Below, one piece after another: positions 26,401 through 38,030 of a stretch of DNA of 64,000 nucleotides. Source of the stretch: Diploscapter coronatus (taxonomy: Eukaryota > Nematoda > Chromadorea > Rhabditida > Rhabditidae). The stretch spans positions 68,471,201 to 68,535,200 of the forward strand of contig OZ038422.1 in the NCBI GenBank assembly GCA_964036155.1, read 5' to 3'. Position numbers and translations under genes: made by a program. Within the stretch, counting starts at the first letter, position 1; each line of letters starts with the position of its first letter. The notes under the pieces were generated by a model, which was not told the DNA's origin, ran no database searches, and was given only the letters and a program-made list of their open reading frames with translations.

Positions 26401-29400
26401 GTGGATCAAGTGCTGAAGAAGGGACAAGAGTTGTGCAGGAAACACAACCAGAAGGACGTATGGGTTTTAGATGCTTTTCAGTAAGATGTGGAGTTTTGTA
26501 GGTGACGAAGCGATGCGATACTCTATCTGTCAAATGGCAGTCGCTCGTCGAAGCCTGCAGTGAATTGTCGCAGGATCTCGAAGAAGCCCGAGATCTGCTC
26601 ACATTCAGACAACTGGTAGGATTCTATTATAAATCTTCGATTATTATGAAAAGTACGAAGACATTTTGTCTTGATAAATAAACTATTCTAGTTGCTTCAA
26701 ACCCAAATATTGAAAATCGCGAATTACTGAACACAGCGTTCTCTTTGAATAACATAAGATTATTTTGGCCAAACTGTAGGAGTATACGAAAATGAAAAGA
26801 AGTTTTTTTTTGTATATCCCTGAGAAGTAAGACCGTGATTCAAAAATAGCATCGATACTTTGAACTTAAAAATATCTACGATTTTTAGATCAATCGCGTT
26901 CTCGAATATATGCACGAGAAGGAGATGCTGGTGTCGAACAAGGACATGGGCCGAGACCAAGAGCACTGCAGAATGCTGCTCGACAAATTGGATGGATCTG
27001 AGGCTGGAGGATCGGTTAGAATCGCAAAATTCGATTTTTATAGCAACGACAAAAATATTAGGTTGACGAGTCGACCATTGAACAAATCAACAAGATTGGA
27101 GAGAAACTCGTCAGACAGGGCAGAACGAGTAGACAGGAAGTGCAACAGCAACAGGCACAACTCAATGAGAGGTTGAATTAAAGTGTCCAGAACGATATGA
27201 TGTAATAATGAACCTTTAGATGGAGAGCTCTGCAGGAGAAGATCGCTCACTATCGTGCAGATCTTCTCGCAGCACTTGAAGTGCACTCCTTCAACAAGGA
27301 CGTGGATGACACGGATGAGAGAATCCATGAGAAAATGCACGCTCTCACGAATGATGATGGATCTAAGGAATACACCAGGTTCGTAGTTTTCTTGATAGCT
27401 TTGCTCAGAGAATATTTTAGCCTCTCTGCTCTGCGAAGTCGTCGTCAAGCTCTCGAAAGTTTCATGCAGGCGACTCATCAGAAACTTATCGCTCACGATA
27501 AGGTATTAGCAATTTTCTTCCAGAATTTGCTCAAAAATACTTTCAGGAAGCTGGAATCATTCTGTCGCGCAAACCTCCGCTGTCAGAGACGGTGCTTAGT
27601 TCGATGGAGAGATTAGAAAAGAGCTGGAAGCAGCTGAGCGATCTCGCTGACACCCGAAATGTTCGACTCGAGAAAGCGTAAGTATAAGTGCAAGGTTCCA
27701 GTAGAAAAGGTGTTTTTAGCTACAAGTTGCACAAGTACTTGGATGATGTAAAGAAGACCGAGCAATGGGCTGCACAAGTCAGACACAAGATGACGTCCAA
27801 CAAAGTCGCCAAGACGACTGCTGATGTGAAGACTCTGATGGATGCACATGCTGAGAGAAAGGCAGAAATCGATGGAAGACAGGTACGTTCGAGGAATCTT
27901 TGAATTATGAAAACTGACTGATTTAGGAAGATCTAAAGCAGCTCCATGAAGAAGGACAGAGACTCATTTCTGACCAGCCAGAACACAAGGGAGAAGTGCA
28001 GAGAGCTCATAAGAGAGTCCAGAATGCTGAACACCAACTTCGACAGACTTGGGAGTCAGAAAAGGTGCGATTTGTAACTTGAGAAATACGAAAGAGAATA
28101 AAATCGAGATCGAAGTCAAAAATTTTTAGAGGGTAGATCATAAGCGAAAAAAAACCCCAATATACAAATTGCTTCTCCGGAAACTAGTATTTTACGGTGT
28201 GACAGAGCGGTGGAGCGATTTCTTGTAATTGACAAAATTATTTTTATGAATGAAACTCAGTGCTCCTATCGAGAATATGACTAAATGAATTGGCAAGAAA
28301 TTCAACTGTCATTTGCAAGAAAGCGATGCGTCATATCACACTCTGTCACTTCGTCCTTTACCAACTATCGTCTCATCTTTGTTGAGAATGAACAGCTCGA
28401 CAGTAATGACTAATCTAACGAAAAGAAACGACCAAATTACTCATAATCGTTAAAGTCCTATTAGTTGAAATTTGGAGAAAAAAACATTCAATGATAAATC
28501 AACGTGAATATTTTAGAATCAATTGCATCGAATGATGGAATGGCTCTCATGGTGCGATCAGGCTCAGCAATGTGAACAGTGGCTTTCTGACAAGGAAAAT
28601 CTGCTGGCCAGAGGAGATCTTGGCGAAAACACCGACTCCGTAGAGGTTGAAATGGAAAATCAAAGAAGGAGATAAAATTCCCTTTCAGATGCTCATCAAA
28701 ATGCACAATGCTTTCGAAGAAACGATGAACAAGCAAAGCGAGAAGATCGACTCGCTAAGTGCATCTGCTGAGAAACTCGTCCAGTCCAACAATGACTACA
28801 AGGCTGACATCGAAGCGAGGTACAATGTTTAGAAGAACAAAAAATCATGAAATAATTTGCAGACGCGATGAAATTGCTGCTCGCTATCGTGCAATCCTCT
28901 CCCTCTCACATCAACGTCGTCTCAAGCTCGAAGACAGCAAGCGATATCACGAATTCATCAGAAACTGCGGTGAACTTATCACTTGGATCACAGCCAAGTT
29001 GCAAATGGCCTACGATGAATCCTATCTCGACTCGACCAACCTCCGATCAAAACTGCAGCAGCATCTCGCTTTCGACTCTGAACTGACCGAAAATGAGAAG
29101 AGACTGAATACTGTCGAACAAGAAGGGGAAGACTTCATCCAGAAAGAGCATTTCATGAAAGACCAAGTCGGTGCCCAGCTGGCAGAACTGCGATCCGGGT
29201 GGGATGAGCTCAGGACGAAATCCGCATTGAAGACTCAAAGACTTCGCGAAGCCTACGAGACGACAAATCTGCAACGGAAAGTGGAAGACATCGAGAAGTG
29301 GCTTGACAAGATCGAAGCTGAACTGTCCTCGGAAGACCACGGCAGAGATATCGTGTCTGTTGAGCATTTGCTAAAGAAACTCGACAAGGTCGAAGCTCAA

Positions 29401-32400
29401 GTGCAGGGCAGAAAGGATGCCGTGAATGACGTTGTGAACAAGGCTAGACAACTGCGAGTGACTGGATCTGCTGCTACTGATCAGCTGCTGAATGAAGTTG
29501 GCAACATCCAGGCCAGATACAATCATCTGGAAGAGCCCATCTCCATCAGACGTGAGAATCTGAAAGACGCCAGACAACTGTTTGAATGGATCACTGGAGC
29601 TGAAGAGGAACTCGACTGGTTGAATGCGAAGATCCCCCTCGCTCAGAGTCAGAACTTCGGAGACAGTCTTCAGACGGCCAGCAGTCTGCAGAAGAAGCAT
29701 GTGGCTCTCGAGAAAGAACTCCAGAGCCATCAAACGTCCGTGCAAGAAATCGAGTCCAAAGGGCAGGACATGATCCGGCAAAGACACTTCGCTGCCAGCA
29801 CAATTCAAGACATTCTCGACAGACTCGGATCCGCTCTTCTCTCCATCAAGAACGCTTGCAATGAACGAAGCGAGAGGCTGACAGCTGCTGTGGCTGCTCA
29901 AGAATACCTGGCTGAAGTCGCTGAATCAGAACAATGGATCAGGTAAACCGAAATAAGTGAAAAATAAATTTGCACAAATTTACAGAGAGCAAATGCCGAT
30001 TGCAACGGCACAGGAGACTGGCAGAGACTTGGCGAGTGCTGATGGACAGCTGAGAAGATTGGCAGTTCTGGCAAAGGAAGTGGACAAATTCTCGAGCGAA
30101 GTAGACAGACTGAAGGCAAGAGCAGACCAACTGATGGCCAAGGATCCTTATGATGCAAACCAAATTGCTACCCGACAAAGGTAAACATTTCATCCAAAAA
30201 AAAATGACCAACGAGAAATTCTAGGAAATTCGAAGATCTTTACAACGAATTGGCTCGGGAGTGCAGACGCAGAAAGACTCAGCTGTTGGATGCCAGCAAG
30301 TACCACAAATATGTCAGACAGGTTGAAGATCTGTCCGAGTGGCTCATTGAGAAAGAGAAGGTTAGAAATCGAACCTGAAGGAAAATCGCGTTTCAAAACG
30401 AATTTTAGTCTGCTAGCTCAGAAGATTATGGTCGAGATCTTGAGGATTGTCAGCAACTGATTGACGTGTTCGAGACTGTCGTGAGAGAGTTGGCTGCCGC
30501 TGGAGAGAAAGTTGCTGCTGTGCATCGAACAAAGGAAGAACTCCTCAAGAGCGGTAAAGAATGACTTTTAAAAGAAAAATATCAAACTCTATCATTTAGG
30601 TCATCCTTATGGAGCTTCAATCACGGCTAAGGCTGACGACCTTCAGCGCCTCTGGTCCCATGTGAATGAAGCAGCCATGGAAAGACAACAGGCTCTGTCT
30701 GGTGCGCGACAGGTGCATAAATTCGATCAAGAGGCCGATCAAACCATCCACTGGCTGCAAGAGAAGGAAACCTTGGGTGCAGCAATGGAGCAGGAAGACC
30801 TAACGCATGCAGATATGGCCACTGTCAAGTCCCAGATGCAAAAGCACAACGAATTCGTCCATGGACTCAAGGCTGTCGAGAAACAAGTAAGGAAATTTAT
30901 GAAGATGAAAACTCAAAACCTCTTTCCAGGTGACTGAATTGAGCAAAGAAGCTGAGAGACTGTACACAACCTTCCCTGACACAAGACACCATCTAGAAGT
31001 GCGTCGCCTTGATATGGAAGAGTTACTGAAGGATATTCTCGAAGCTGCCAAGCAGTACTACGAGAAACTTCGTCACCTCGAGAGTCTTCAAGCCTACTTC
31101 CATGTAAGTCGATTGGTATTTCTTTTATCGACGCTGCCTATTGGATAAAACATGAGATTAGGAAGCTAAACTTATCAAAATAAGAATATCTTTTCCAAAA
31201 AGGGAAGAACCCATGCGATTTTCACCCTCATATCCATTTTTAATTTTCATCCCGTTTCTATAATATCAAAGAGCGTATTTTCCATAAGAATTCTAACAGA
31301 ATTACTATTTATAGAAAATATTAGGTGATTTTATTTGATACAAGTAGTTAATAGTCAATTTTAGGGAATTTAATGAAAGTTATAATTTTTCTGACATCTT
31401 CCGAAAATCAGTCCAAAATTTTAGAAGTCAGATTGAAAATGATTTTTAAACATTCTAAAAGCAGAAACTCATATTCTCTGCACGGGCCTCGTGGAGATCG
31501 AGAAATTCCAATTTGAAAACTGTGAATTATTTATTCAAATGAAATTCAAAAATGATTATTTGAAAGAAAAACATTGTTTTCAGGAATATCGAGAATTGAT
31601 TCAATGGATCAAGAGAATGCAGGCCACGATCACCTCTGAACAATTACCCAGAGATGTGCCTGGATGTGAAGCACTTGCGAGCAGACATGACGAGTACAAT
31701 TTGGAAATGCAAGGAAGGAAACCGCACATCGATGAATTCGTCAGACAAGGAAAACTTATGATTCAGTCTGGTCATTTGCTCGCGCCCGAGATCCAAGAGA
31801 AGGTTCGTCGGAGAAATTTCAAAGAGAAATCCAAATTCGGTAAGTTTAGGTGGAGGTTCTGGACAAGTACTGGAACATGCTGTGTGATGTCTGGAAGGAT
31901 CGAACCGAACTGTACAAGGAGAACATGGATTGCCAACAATGGAAGCAGAATGCGAATCAGCTGGAGGCTTGGCTGACTGACAGGGAGAAACTGCTGGGAG
32001 ATGATTGGAGACATGTCGACACGGCGGAGGCCGCTGAGAATCAACTGAGAGAGTACGACGATTTCCTCGTTACTCTCGAGGCTCAAGGGGAGAAATGCGA
32101 ACAAGTCAAGAGACTCACCCTTCTCGAACAGAACTACAGCAAGTTGAGGGTGAAAGAGGCTGAACGAGTCAGAGTTGCTGAAGAGGAACAGAAGAGGAGA
32201 GATACCATCAAGGTTCGATTGATATTTAAAAAAAAAAAAAAAAGCTTCAACTCTTCATGATTCTAGGTCGTCGAGAAGGGCAACATTCTGGCTAGTCGTC
32301 GACAGGAGAGAGAACGACGCAAGACTCAAGAAATCTCTCTGCTTCGACCCAGCACGAGTGGAGAAGAGTTCACCAACAGCCAAACCCTTCCTAGAAAGCA

Positions 32401-35243
32401 GGACAGGAAGGAAAGAAGCAAGACCACTGATATTGGTTTGTATAGATAATGTGATGTAATTTCGTCATTGAATTATACTCTAGGTCCTCAAACTGCGTCC
32501 CCATCCGAGCTAAGCTATTCCACTGAAGTTGAATCTCACAAAACTCCCGCATTCACGACTCGACGATCTCAGTCTGTGAGGAAGAACAGCAAATGGGAGC
32601 AGTCCATGGGAGCCATCGATATGCGAGGGTTAGTAATTCAGACTGGCTCCTTCTATAATTCACCGGCTGACTATCGCTACCATTACTAAAATTCGCCAAG
32701 TTTGAGATTAAAGAGTATGGAGAACGGGAAAATAACTGGTGAATTTTAGTAATAGCGGTGATGGTCAGTCGATGAATTATATATAGAAAGGGGCATTCAG
32801 ATTAAATATTCTTAAGTTGACAATTAGGAAGAGTTTGTTCAAGAAGCACATTGAATTTGAATTCTAAAGATCTGACACTTTTCAGATTCATTGACCGAAA
32901 GCAGGATCTGCAAAGCGGTGGTAAGCGGGCGACGATGAGATCGTGGAAAAACTACTACGGAATTCTCTGTGGCCAATTGCTCTGCTTCTTCAAGGTATGC
33001 TATATTTTATTGACAAAAGACGACAAAATCTTTACTTCAGGACGAATATCAGTTCTATGAGAATGTGGCTGCTGCTCCTCCAGTATACATCTATGGAGCT
33101 GAGTGTGACCCTTGCCCAGAATATCTCAAGAGGAAACACGCCTTCAAGTATAATAGACCTGACCAAATTTCTTCGTTGATAGAAATCGTCATTTTAGACT
33201 GAGAACCCAAGACAATGCGGTGTTCATGTTCGCCTGCTCAAACGACTCTGAAATGTCAGAGTGGGTGAATCGCATCAAGTACCACGCATCGCTGGAACCA
33301 TCTGATCAACTTCGGTCTTACAACTATGCAGGTATGTAGATAAATAAATGATTGTGTTATCGACTCCGGAATCTGAAAGGTTCAAAATAGGGGGAAAAGG
33401 GATGATTTTAGGTTGGGTCTTCCCTTTTATGTGCTATTTCTTCATTGTTTAGTCACTGAAAATATAGTCGTGTACAACTTTGCACCTCCTAGATTACGAA
33501 TTAAATAATAAACCATCAATAAAGCCAGTCGCAATGAATAATTGCAGTTGCCAGTGGAAATGAGACGACGAGTTCACGAGGGGCCTCGTTCAACGATTGT
33601 AAGTTTTAAAACGTATCCTGAACGTTGTTCATGTGACTGCTTGAGCTTAATGCAGTGTTGACCTGACCTGCTTTCTCTAGCATGCTTTCTTTCCCTTGCC
33701 TTATGATGATGATGATGATGATGATGATGATCATAGCTTGCTTTGTACAGATCCCCCAGCTCGTGGTTGTGCTACTTTGCCCCGAGATTTCCGTTCTCGT
33801 TCTCCTCCCGGCATGCCTCCCATTTCCGTCTCCCCCACTCCGTGTGCCACCCCTCTGGCTGTAGCCTCGCAGACTCTGCCCGCTATCGCCAGTCGTCACA
33901 AGTCTGGGGCCACCGTGGCTCGTCGTGCCAGTCGGCGACAGTCCGTCTATAGCGAGAGTATCTACGGAACAATTGGAAAGGTCGAAGAAGTTGCCGAGGG
34001 TAAGAGAAATTCAAATCATTTTTTTTTTTTTTTTTTTTTTGCATAGCTTGTGTCCTGCTGCTATTGCAGTGTGTGCTACTTCGGTTGAACATTACCTTTG
34101 TTATGAATTAGAATGTGTGGGAATGTAATTTTTCCTGCTTTGCAAATTTTTGACTGCTACCCTAGAAGTATGCTTTGTGGCTCCTACTAAAATTCATCGT
34201 GTCTCACCGCGGTAATTTCGCTACTCTAACCTGTCTAAGATTTCTCTCACCGCTGTTTCAAACGAGCTTTATTGGGGACGGGGGAAAGATCGGACAGAAG
34301 CTGTTAAGGTCCGATAGGTCTACATCATCATCTGCCAGCTTTTACTCGTTTTTATCTATTTCTTATTAGGCAAGCTCGTTTGAAATGGCTGTGTGAGGTA
34401 TAGTAAGACTGCGAAGAGTAGTAAAATTACCGCGGTAAGAACATGAATTTTAGTAGGATCCGTGCTTTTCTGCATATAGGTGGTTTAATAAGCGGAAATC
34501 GTAAAGTGTAAAAAATGAATAATCTTAACAATTAGATGACCGAGTTGAAACCAGCCAAATTGGCTCGGAGCGGGGAACTGTGAGCACCAGTGGAACTATG
34601 GAGACTCTCACTTACAAGGAACATCCAACCGAGAGATTCGAAAGGTAAAATTAATGAGAGACAAAATGAGACTGACTTTTGGGGGCCTTTTCGATCGTTA
34701 ACTCTCAAATTTCTCGATTTTTTAATCATAAAAATGTTCCGAAGTCACGATTTCGGACGATGAAGACGAATAGTGCTGACATGTGATGATACTTTGACAA
34801 GAAAATAAGAAATTCATTAGACATCGCAGACAAAGCACATGACATACCAAAAACTAGAGGGTTAAATTTGAAAATTCAAAACTGGAGCTCTAGAATTCTC
34901 TCATTTTCGATTTAGTTTTCTAATATCAAATGAATATCGAATTTCCTTTCTCAAATATCATGCTTTAGCACTTTTTTGACTTCATATCAGTAAAACTATC
35001 CATTGGCATTCTCATATGGTGAAATGCTTCGATTTGAAAATAAATAATAGAAAAACATAAGTTTAAATTTTTAGAGATCGAAATGACTCTCATCGGTCAG
35101 AATCTCGATCGACTGCTAGAAGCAACAACCGAGCAACGAATGGCGATGATACGGAATTCGTGACCTGGGTGGAAACGCACCACGCAGGAAATTCCACGCC
35201 GTCTCTTTCCGAAGACAACGACTCATTGCGGAGTAACAGTTAG
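14478..35243 (+). CDS. sma-1: Beta-heavy spectrin (SMA-1 type)
   Basis: The gene is long and interrupted by many short introns. ATG at 14478 opens [14 protein letters not shown]. Early exons checked for phase are 14478-14559, 14701-14813, 15886-16074, 16121-16224, 16969-17149, 17388-17542, 17586-17682, 17728-17859, 17902-18089 and 18133-18315. Domain order is two calponin-homology domains (16022-17850), a very long spectrin-repeat rod (about 18100-32260), an SH3 domain within the early rod (20559-20730), a linker, a PH domain (32886-33336) and a Ser/Arg-rich tail ending at TAG 35241-35243. SH3 in the early rod together with a C-terminal PH is the hallmark of beta-heavy spectrin (C. elegans SMA-1, fly Karst). 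That protein pairs with alpha-spectrin in the apical membrane skeleton of epithelia and is needed for embryonic elongation in C. elegans. The exon junction near 19000-19380 is uncertain. Confidence 0.95.
16022..17850 (+). other. sma-1: Tandem calponin-homology (actin-binding) domains of the spectrin
   Basis: CH1 runs from [15 protein letters not shown] through [20 protein letters not shown] to [20 protein letters not shown]2 runs from [19 protein letters not shown] through [20 protein letters not shown] to [17 protein letters not shown]. These are the standard landmarks of the type 1/type 2 CH pair that binds F-actin in beta-spectrins, and all appear intact. Confidence 0.93.
20559..20730 (+). 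other. sma-1: SH3 domain inserted in the spectrin rod
   Basis: The domain begins [19 protein letters not shown], contains the paired tryptophans in TAEWWRVL and ends [13 protein letters not shown]. The ALYDY box is represented by MLYKY, and the GYVPANY signature is canonical, so ligand binding is plausible. It separates beta-heavy spectrin from conventional beta-spectrin, which has no SH3. Confidence 0.93.
22007..22218. mobile_element. Tc1/mariner-type MITE in a spectrin intron
   Basis: The left end has CAGTGGCACAAAAAGTTTGG. The reverse complement of the right end reads TACAGTAGCCGACAAAGTTAG. The element spans about 211 bp, the same length as those at 1000 and 51937, and lies in the intron between the exons at about 21790-21890 and 22309. 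The interior is AT-rich and non-coding. Confidence 0.65.
28195..28352. mobile_element. Inverted-repeat element in a spectrin intron
   Basis: The left arm (GGTGTGACAGAGCGG and then GCGATTTCTTGTAATTGACA) is mirrored by the right arm, whose reverse complement has GAAGTGACAGAGTGTG and then CGCTTTCTTGCAAATGACA. Arms are about 45 bp in a 158 bp element. It resembles a small MITE of unknown family. Confidence 0.65.
32641..32796. mobile_element. Hairpin MITE-like element in a spectrin intron
   Basis: Arms of about 50 bp are almost perfect inverted copies: the left begins GGCTCCTTCTATAATTCACC and contains CATTACTAAAATTCGCC. The right is its reverse complement with TTTCTATATATAATTCATCG and TATTACTAAAATTCACC. 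It lies between the exon ending near 32629 and the PH exon starting at 32886. Its outer end resembles that of the element at 34170. Confidence 0.8.
32886..33336 (+). other. sma-1: PH domain of the spectrin
   Basis: Three exons encode the PH fold: [20 protein letters not shown] (strands 1-4), [20 protein letters not shown], and the last strand and helix with [20 protein letters not shown], which contains the invariant PH tryptophan. Beta-spectrin PH domains bind phosphoinositides and help membrane recruitment. A Ser/Pro/Arg-rich tail with [16 protein letters not shown] follows in 33753-34002. Confidence 0.9.
33704..33730. repeat. GAT trinucleotide microsatellite
   Basis: About nine GAT units sit in the intron between spectrin exons ending near 33600 and starting near 33753. 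Another simple repeat, a run of about 20 T, lies in the intron at about 34019-34041. Confidence 0.9.
34170..34472. mobile_element. Hairpin MITE-like element, about 300 bp
   Basis: Two arms of about 95 bp are inverted copies. The left contains CTCCTACTAAAATTCAT, CACCGCGGTAATTT and GTTTCAAACGAGCTT; the reverse complement of the right contains ATCCTACTAAAATTCAT, TACCGCGGTAATTT and ATTTCAAACGAGCTT. It sits in an intron near the 3' end of the spectrin gene. Confidence 0.85.
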
Positions 35244-36357
35244 TAGCTTTCTTTTATTCCCACAAATAGCGATGCTTTTCGAATTGTGTTCTATTTATTG
35301 AATTTCTCGTTTTCCGATTCAAACACTTTTCCTTGCAATGAAATGAAATGCCAATATTTCCATATCCCACACTCAATGTTGGTTTTTGCATCGCACATAT
35401 TGAGCAGGGTCGGGCAGAATTCCAAATTTTGCCTGTCGGAATTCGGAAATCGGAATTATTTTTATTTTTTGGAATTCCGCCCGGCCCTGATATTGAATGA
35501 TGCAGAAAAAGAAATGAGGGTATGTAGAGTAATAGAAAATATCTAGGTGAAAAGAAAATAAATTGCACTGTAAAGAAATATGTTAAACAAAATATCATAT
35601 TCAGAGAAAAAGGGCTTCACGTCAATATTCAAACGAACGTCGAAAACTTCAAAATAATCTCACATTTCACTTACAGTAATTTTTTCGTATTCTTTGTTCA
35701 CTTTGTTGAAATTTCATTCACTTACACACCTTCCTTATATTACGAGAATAGCTAAGAATTCTTATAGACTATTTATTTTGTGTTACCTTTCCCTAATTTT
35801 ATACTGTATTTGTCATTGTTCTTCCCAGTTATAGCAAACGAATTTGTTAGTTCCATGAGAAAATGCTTCACTTGAGACGAGATGAAATTTATTTATTTTG
35901 CTTATTCACTCTCGGTTTGACCCTTACAAACACATATCTACACATTCGACATAAATAAAGTATTTTGACTTCTAGTTAAAGTGTAATTATTGCATGCTAA
36001 AAATCCTGTACCTCACTCTACAGGTTTTCGAGCAGTCAGGCTATCCGATCGATCAACTTTGCTCTTTTCTGTGTCGCTTATTTTATTTTGACAGATCAAG
36101 AGAGTGTGCAATGCAAATAGAGTAAGTAATGCGGTAGTTGGAAAAGAATCTGAAAAAAGAAGAAGCAGAAGGAAAATGATGCAAAATGGAAGGAAAAATC
36201 GATGGCTTGATGATGCAATAAGAAGTCCGAGAATGTGAACACCTGACAGCAGACAGAAAGAGGAGAGATCACACACTCAAACGGACTGCTACTCTGCCTC
36301 TCCGCTCACTCTTCACTGCAATTGCTGTTATTGCACTGCATTTGTGTACATTGCATC
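35244..36357. other. Spectrin 3' flank and promoter region of the next gene
   Basis: No exon is recognised. AATAAA-type signals occur near 35556 and 35953, and a compact inverted repeat lies at 35404-35490. The last 100 bases before 36358 probably form the leader of the tail-anchored protein gene. Confidence 0.6.
35404..35490. repeat. Short inverted repeat rich in CGGAATTC
   Basis: CAGGGTCGGGCAGAATTCC is mirrored about 50 bases later by GGAATTCCGCCCGGCCCTG. The core holds CGGAATTCGG-like words that recur in introns at about 5990-6110 and 21390-21470. Confidence 0.7.
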
Positions 36358-37328
36358 ATGGATATTGATAAGGGTAAGCACTTTCTTTCTATATTGGTCA
36401 ATTTATTCCTGATATCGATTGATCCGTTCAGAACCCGATGAAATCGAACTGGAAGAGGACAAGCTCGAGGGCCAAGAGGTGAGTGGACTCATTTTTGATA
36501 ACTGATTGATAGTGTGTGATTGTAGTCGGGCGGAGTGACCGACAGCAAAGAAAAGACGTCGAGCAAGAAAGTGCAACAACACGAATCAGAAGAAGAGGAG
36601 GAGGAGGAAGAGACTAAAATGAAGCAGGCAGATGAGCATAAAGCTGGAGGGCAAACTGATGAAGACCAGGACAGGACACATGCTGCACGAATCGAGGTTT
36701 GTTCGACAGAGGATTAGTTGCAGTTCTTCAAAAACAAACATACCCCCATTTAGGAAGAAATAGCTCATCAAGTTGGATCGATGAACAGAGAAAGTCTTGA
36801 TTCTGACCCCGGCGACTCGTACATCAAAGTAATAAAGTCGGAGAACTCGTTATAAATTCGACAATTTTAGGTTGCAGAATCAGATGTTGCTGAAGCGGAG
36901 AATTCAGTATCAGGTGTAACAGAAGAGCTGGAACCTGTTCCAACGCTTGATGAAAAACCAATTATTGAAGAAAAGAAGGAACCAACTCCAACCACAGCGC
37001 CTGAACCTGCACCCGCACCGACACCACTATCTATTCCCAAAGTTCGATTAGTACGAGTCTTTGAAGTGAGTTATCCATCCAATCGATTGGTTATTTCAAG
37101 ATGAAACCCGATATTCAGACCGATGGGCAAAACAAACCAGAAGAGTTGAAGAAAGATAAAGAGATTACGGACAAACCAGCAGACGGATGCAAATATAAGA
37201 ATTTCGTTGTGAGTTATTTTATGCATATAGGAAGTCGAAACTTGCTATTTCAGGTCTCTCACAAAAGGGAACTTTTCCTACTTGCGGGCATTGCCTTAGT
37301 AGTGGCATTTTACGTTAGGAAACACTGA
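36358..37328 (+). CDS. Acidic tail-anchored membrane protein
   Basis: Seven exons (36358-36373, 36432-36478, 36526-36696, 36754-36828, 36871-37065, 37119-37208, 37254-37328) encode 222 residues starting MDIDKEPDEIELEEDKLEGQ. Most of the protein is disordered and acidic, with a run of Glu in exon 3, a Pro/Thr/Ala-rich segment in exon 5 (PTTAPEPAPAPTPLSIPKV) and a Lys-rich exon 6. The last exon ends with one hydrophobic helix, ELFLLAGIALVVAFYV, followed by RKH and the stop. No signal peptide is present. A single C-terminal helix with a short basic tail is the layout of tail-anchored proteins of the ER or outer mitochondrial membrane, with the acidic part in the cytosol. No homologous family is recognised. 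Confidence 0.8.
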
Positions 37329-38030
37329 TTCATCGTTCGTGTAAGAGGCTTCTTCTTACTATTAGACAAATTTGTTCTGTTATTGTAGTGAATATCATTT
37401 AGAAATTGATAGCTTTATTTTCGTTTTTGAAAGATAAATGTTTTGGCATCTTGATCACAGTTTCGAGAAGATAAAATGCAAGAAGCTGAGATAGGACTAG
37501 AGATAAAGTGAAGAAAAGGGCAACCCGTAGAGATTACAAGGGAAACGGCAATGTTATGCTTGCGAATACCAGAATACAAAGCATCTCGATCTCGCTCTAT
37601 CACTAATATGGAAGTTTTTGCAGTAAAAGGTGTATCTCGTAGATAAACTATATTGAATGCAACTCTCATATCAGCAGAAGGGTCGTATCGCTGAATCGTA
37701 AAGATTGTGTAGGGAAAATGTGACTTATGTTCAAAATAACATGAAACCCTTCCGATTCAACGATGTAAAAATAATGCCTGCCTATTTACGAAATGGTTCC
37801 ACGAAATTCATACTTTTAGCGTTTCAAACGTCTATAAAAAGAATTTCGCGGTTCTTTCTTCAAAATATAGCCTTGACATGAAAATAAAAATACTCGACTA
37901 ACTAAAGAACTGTCTAAATGAGTTGAGTGAGAAGGGACCCGATCGATGGTTCGTCGAATCGTCCATTCGACCGATGCATTTCCACTTCAACCAGCATCAT
38001 CGGGCATCATTTTTGCCTTTCCGCCCTAAT
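37329..38030. other. Convergent intergenic region
   Basis: This 700 bp lies between the 3' ends of the tail-anchored gene (+) and the Kunitz gene (-). I see no exon or clear repeat in it. Confidence 0.6.
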
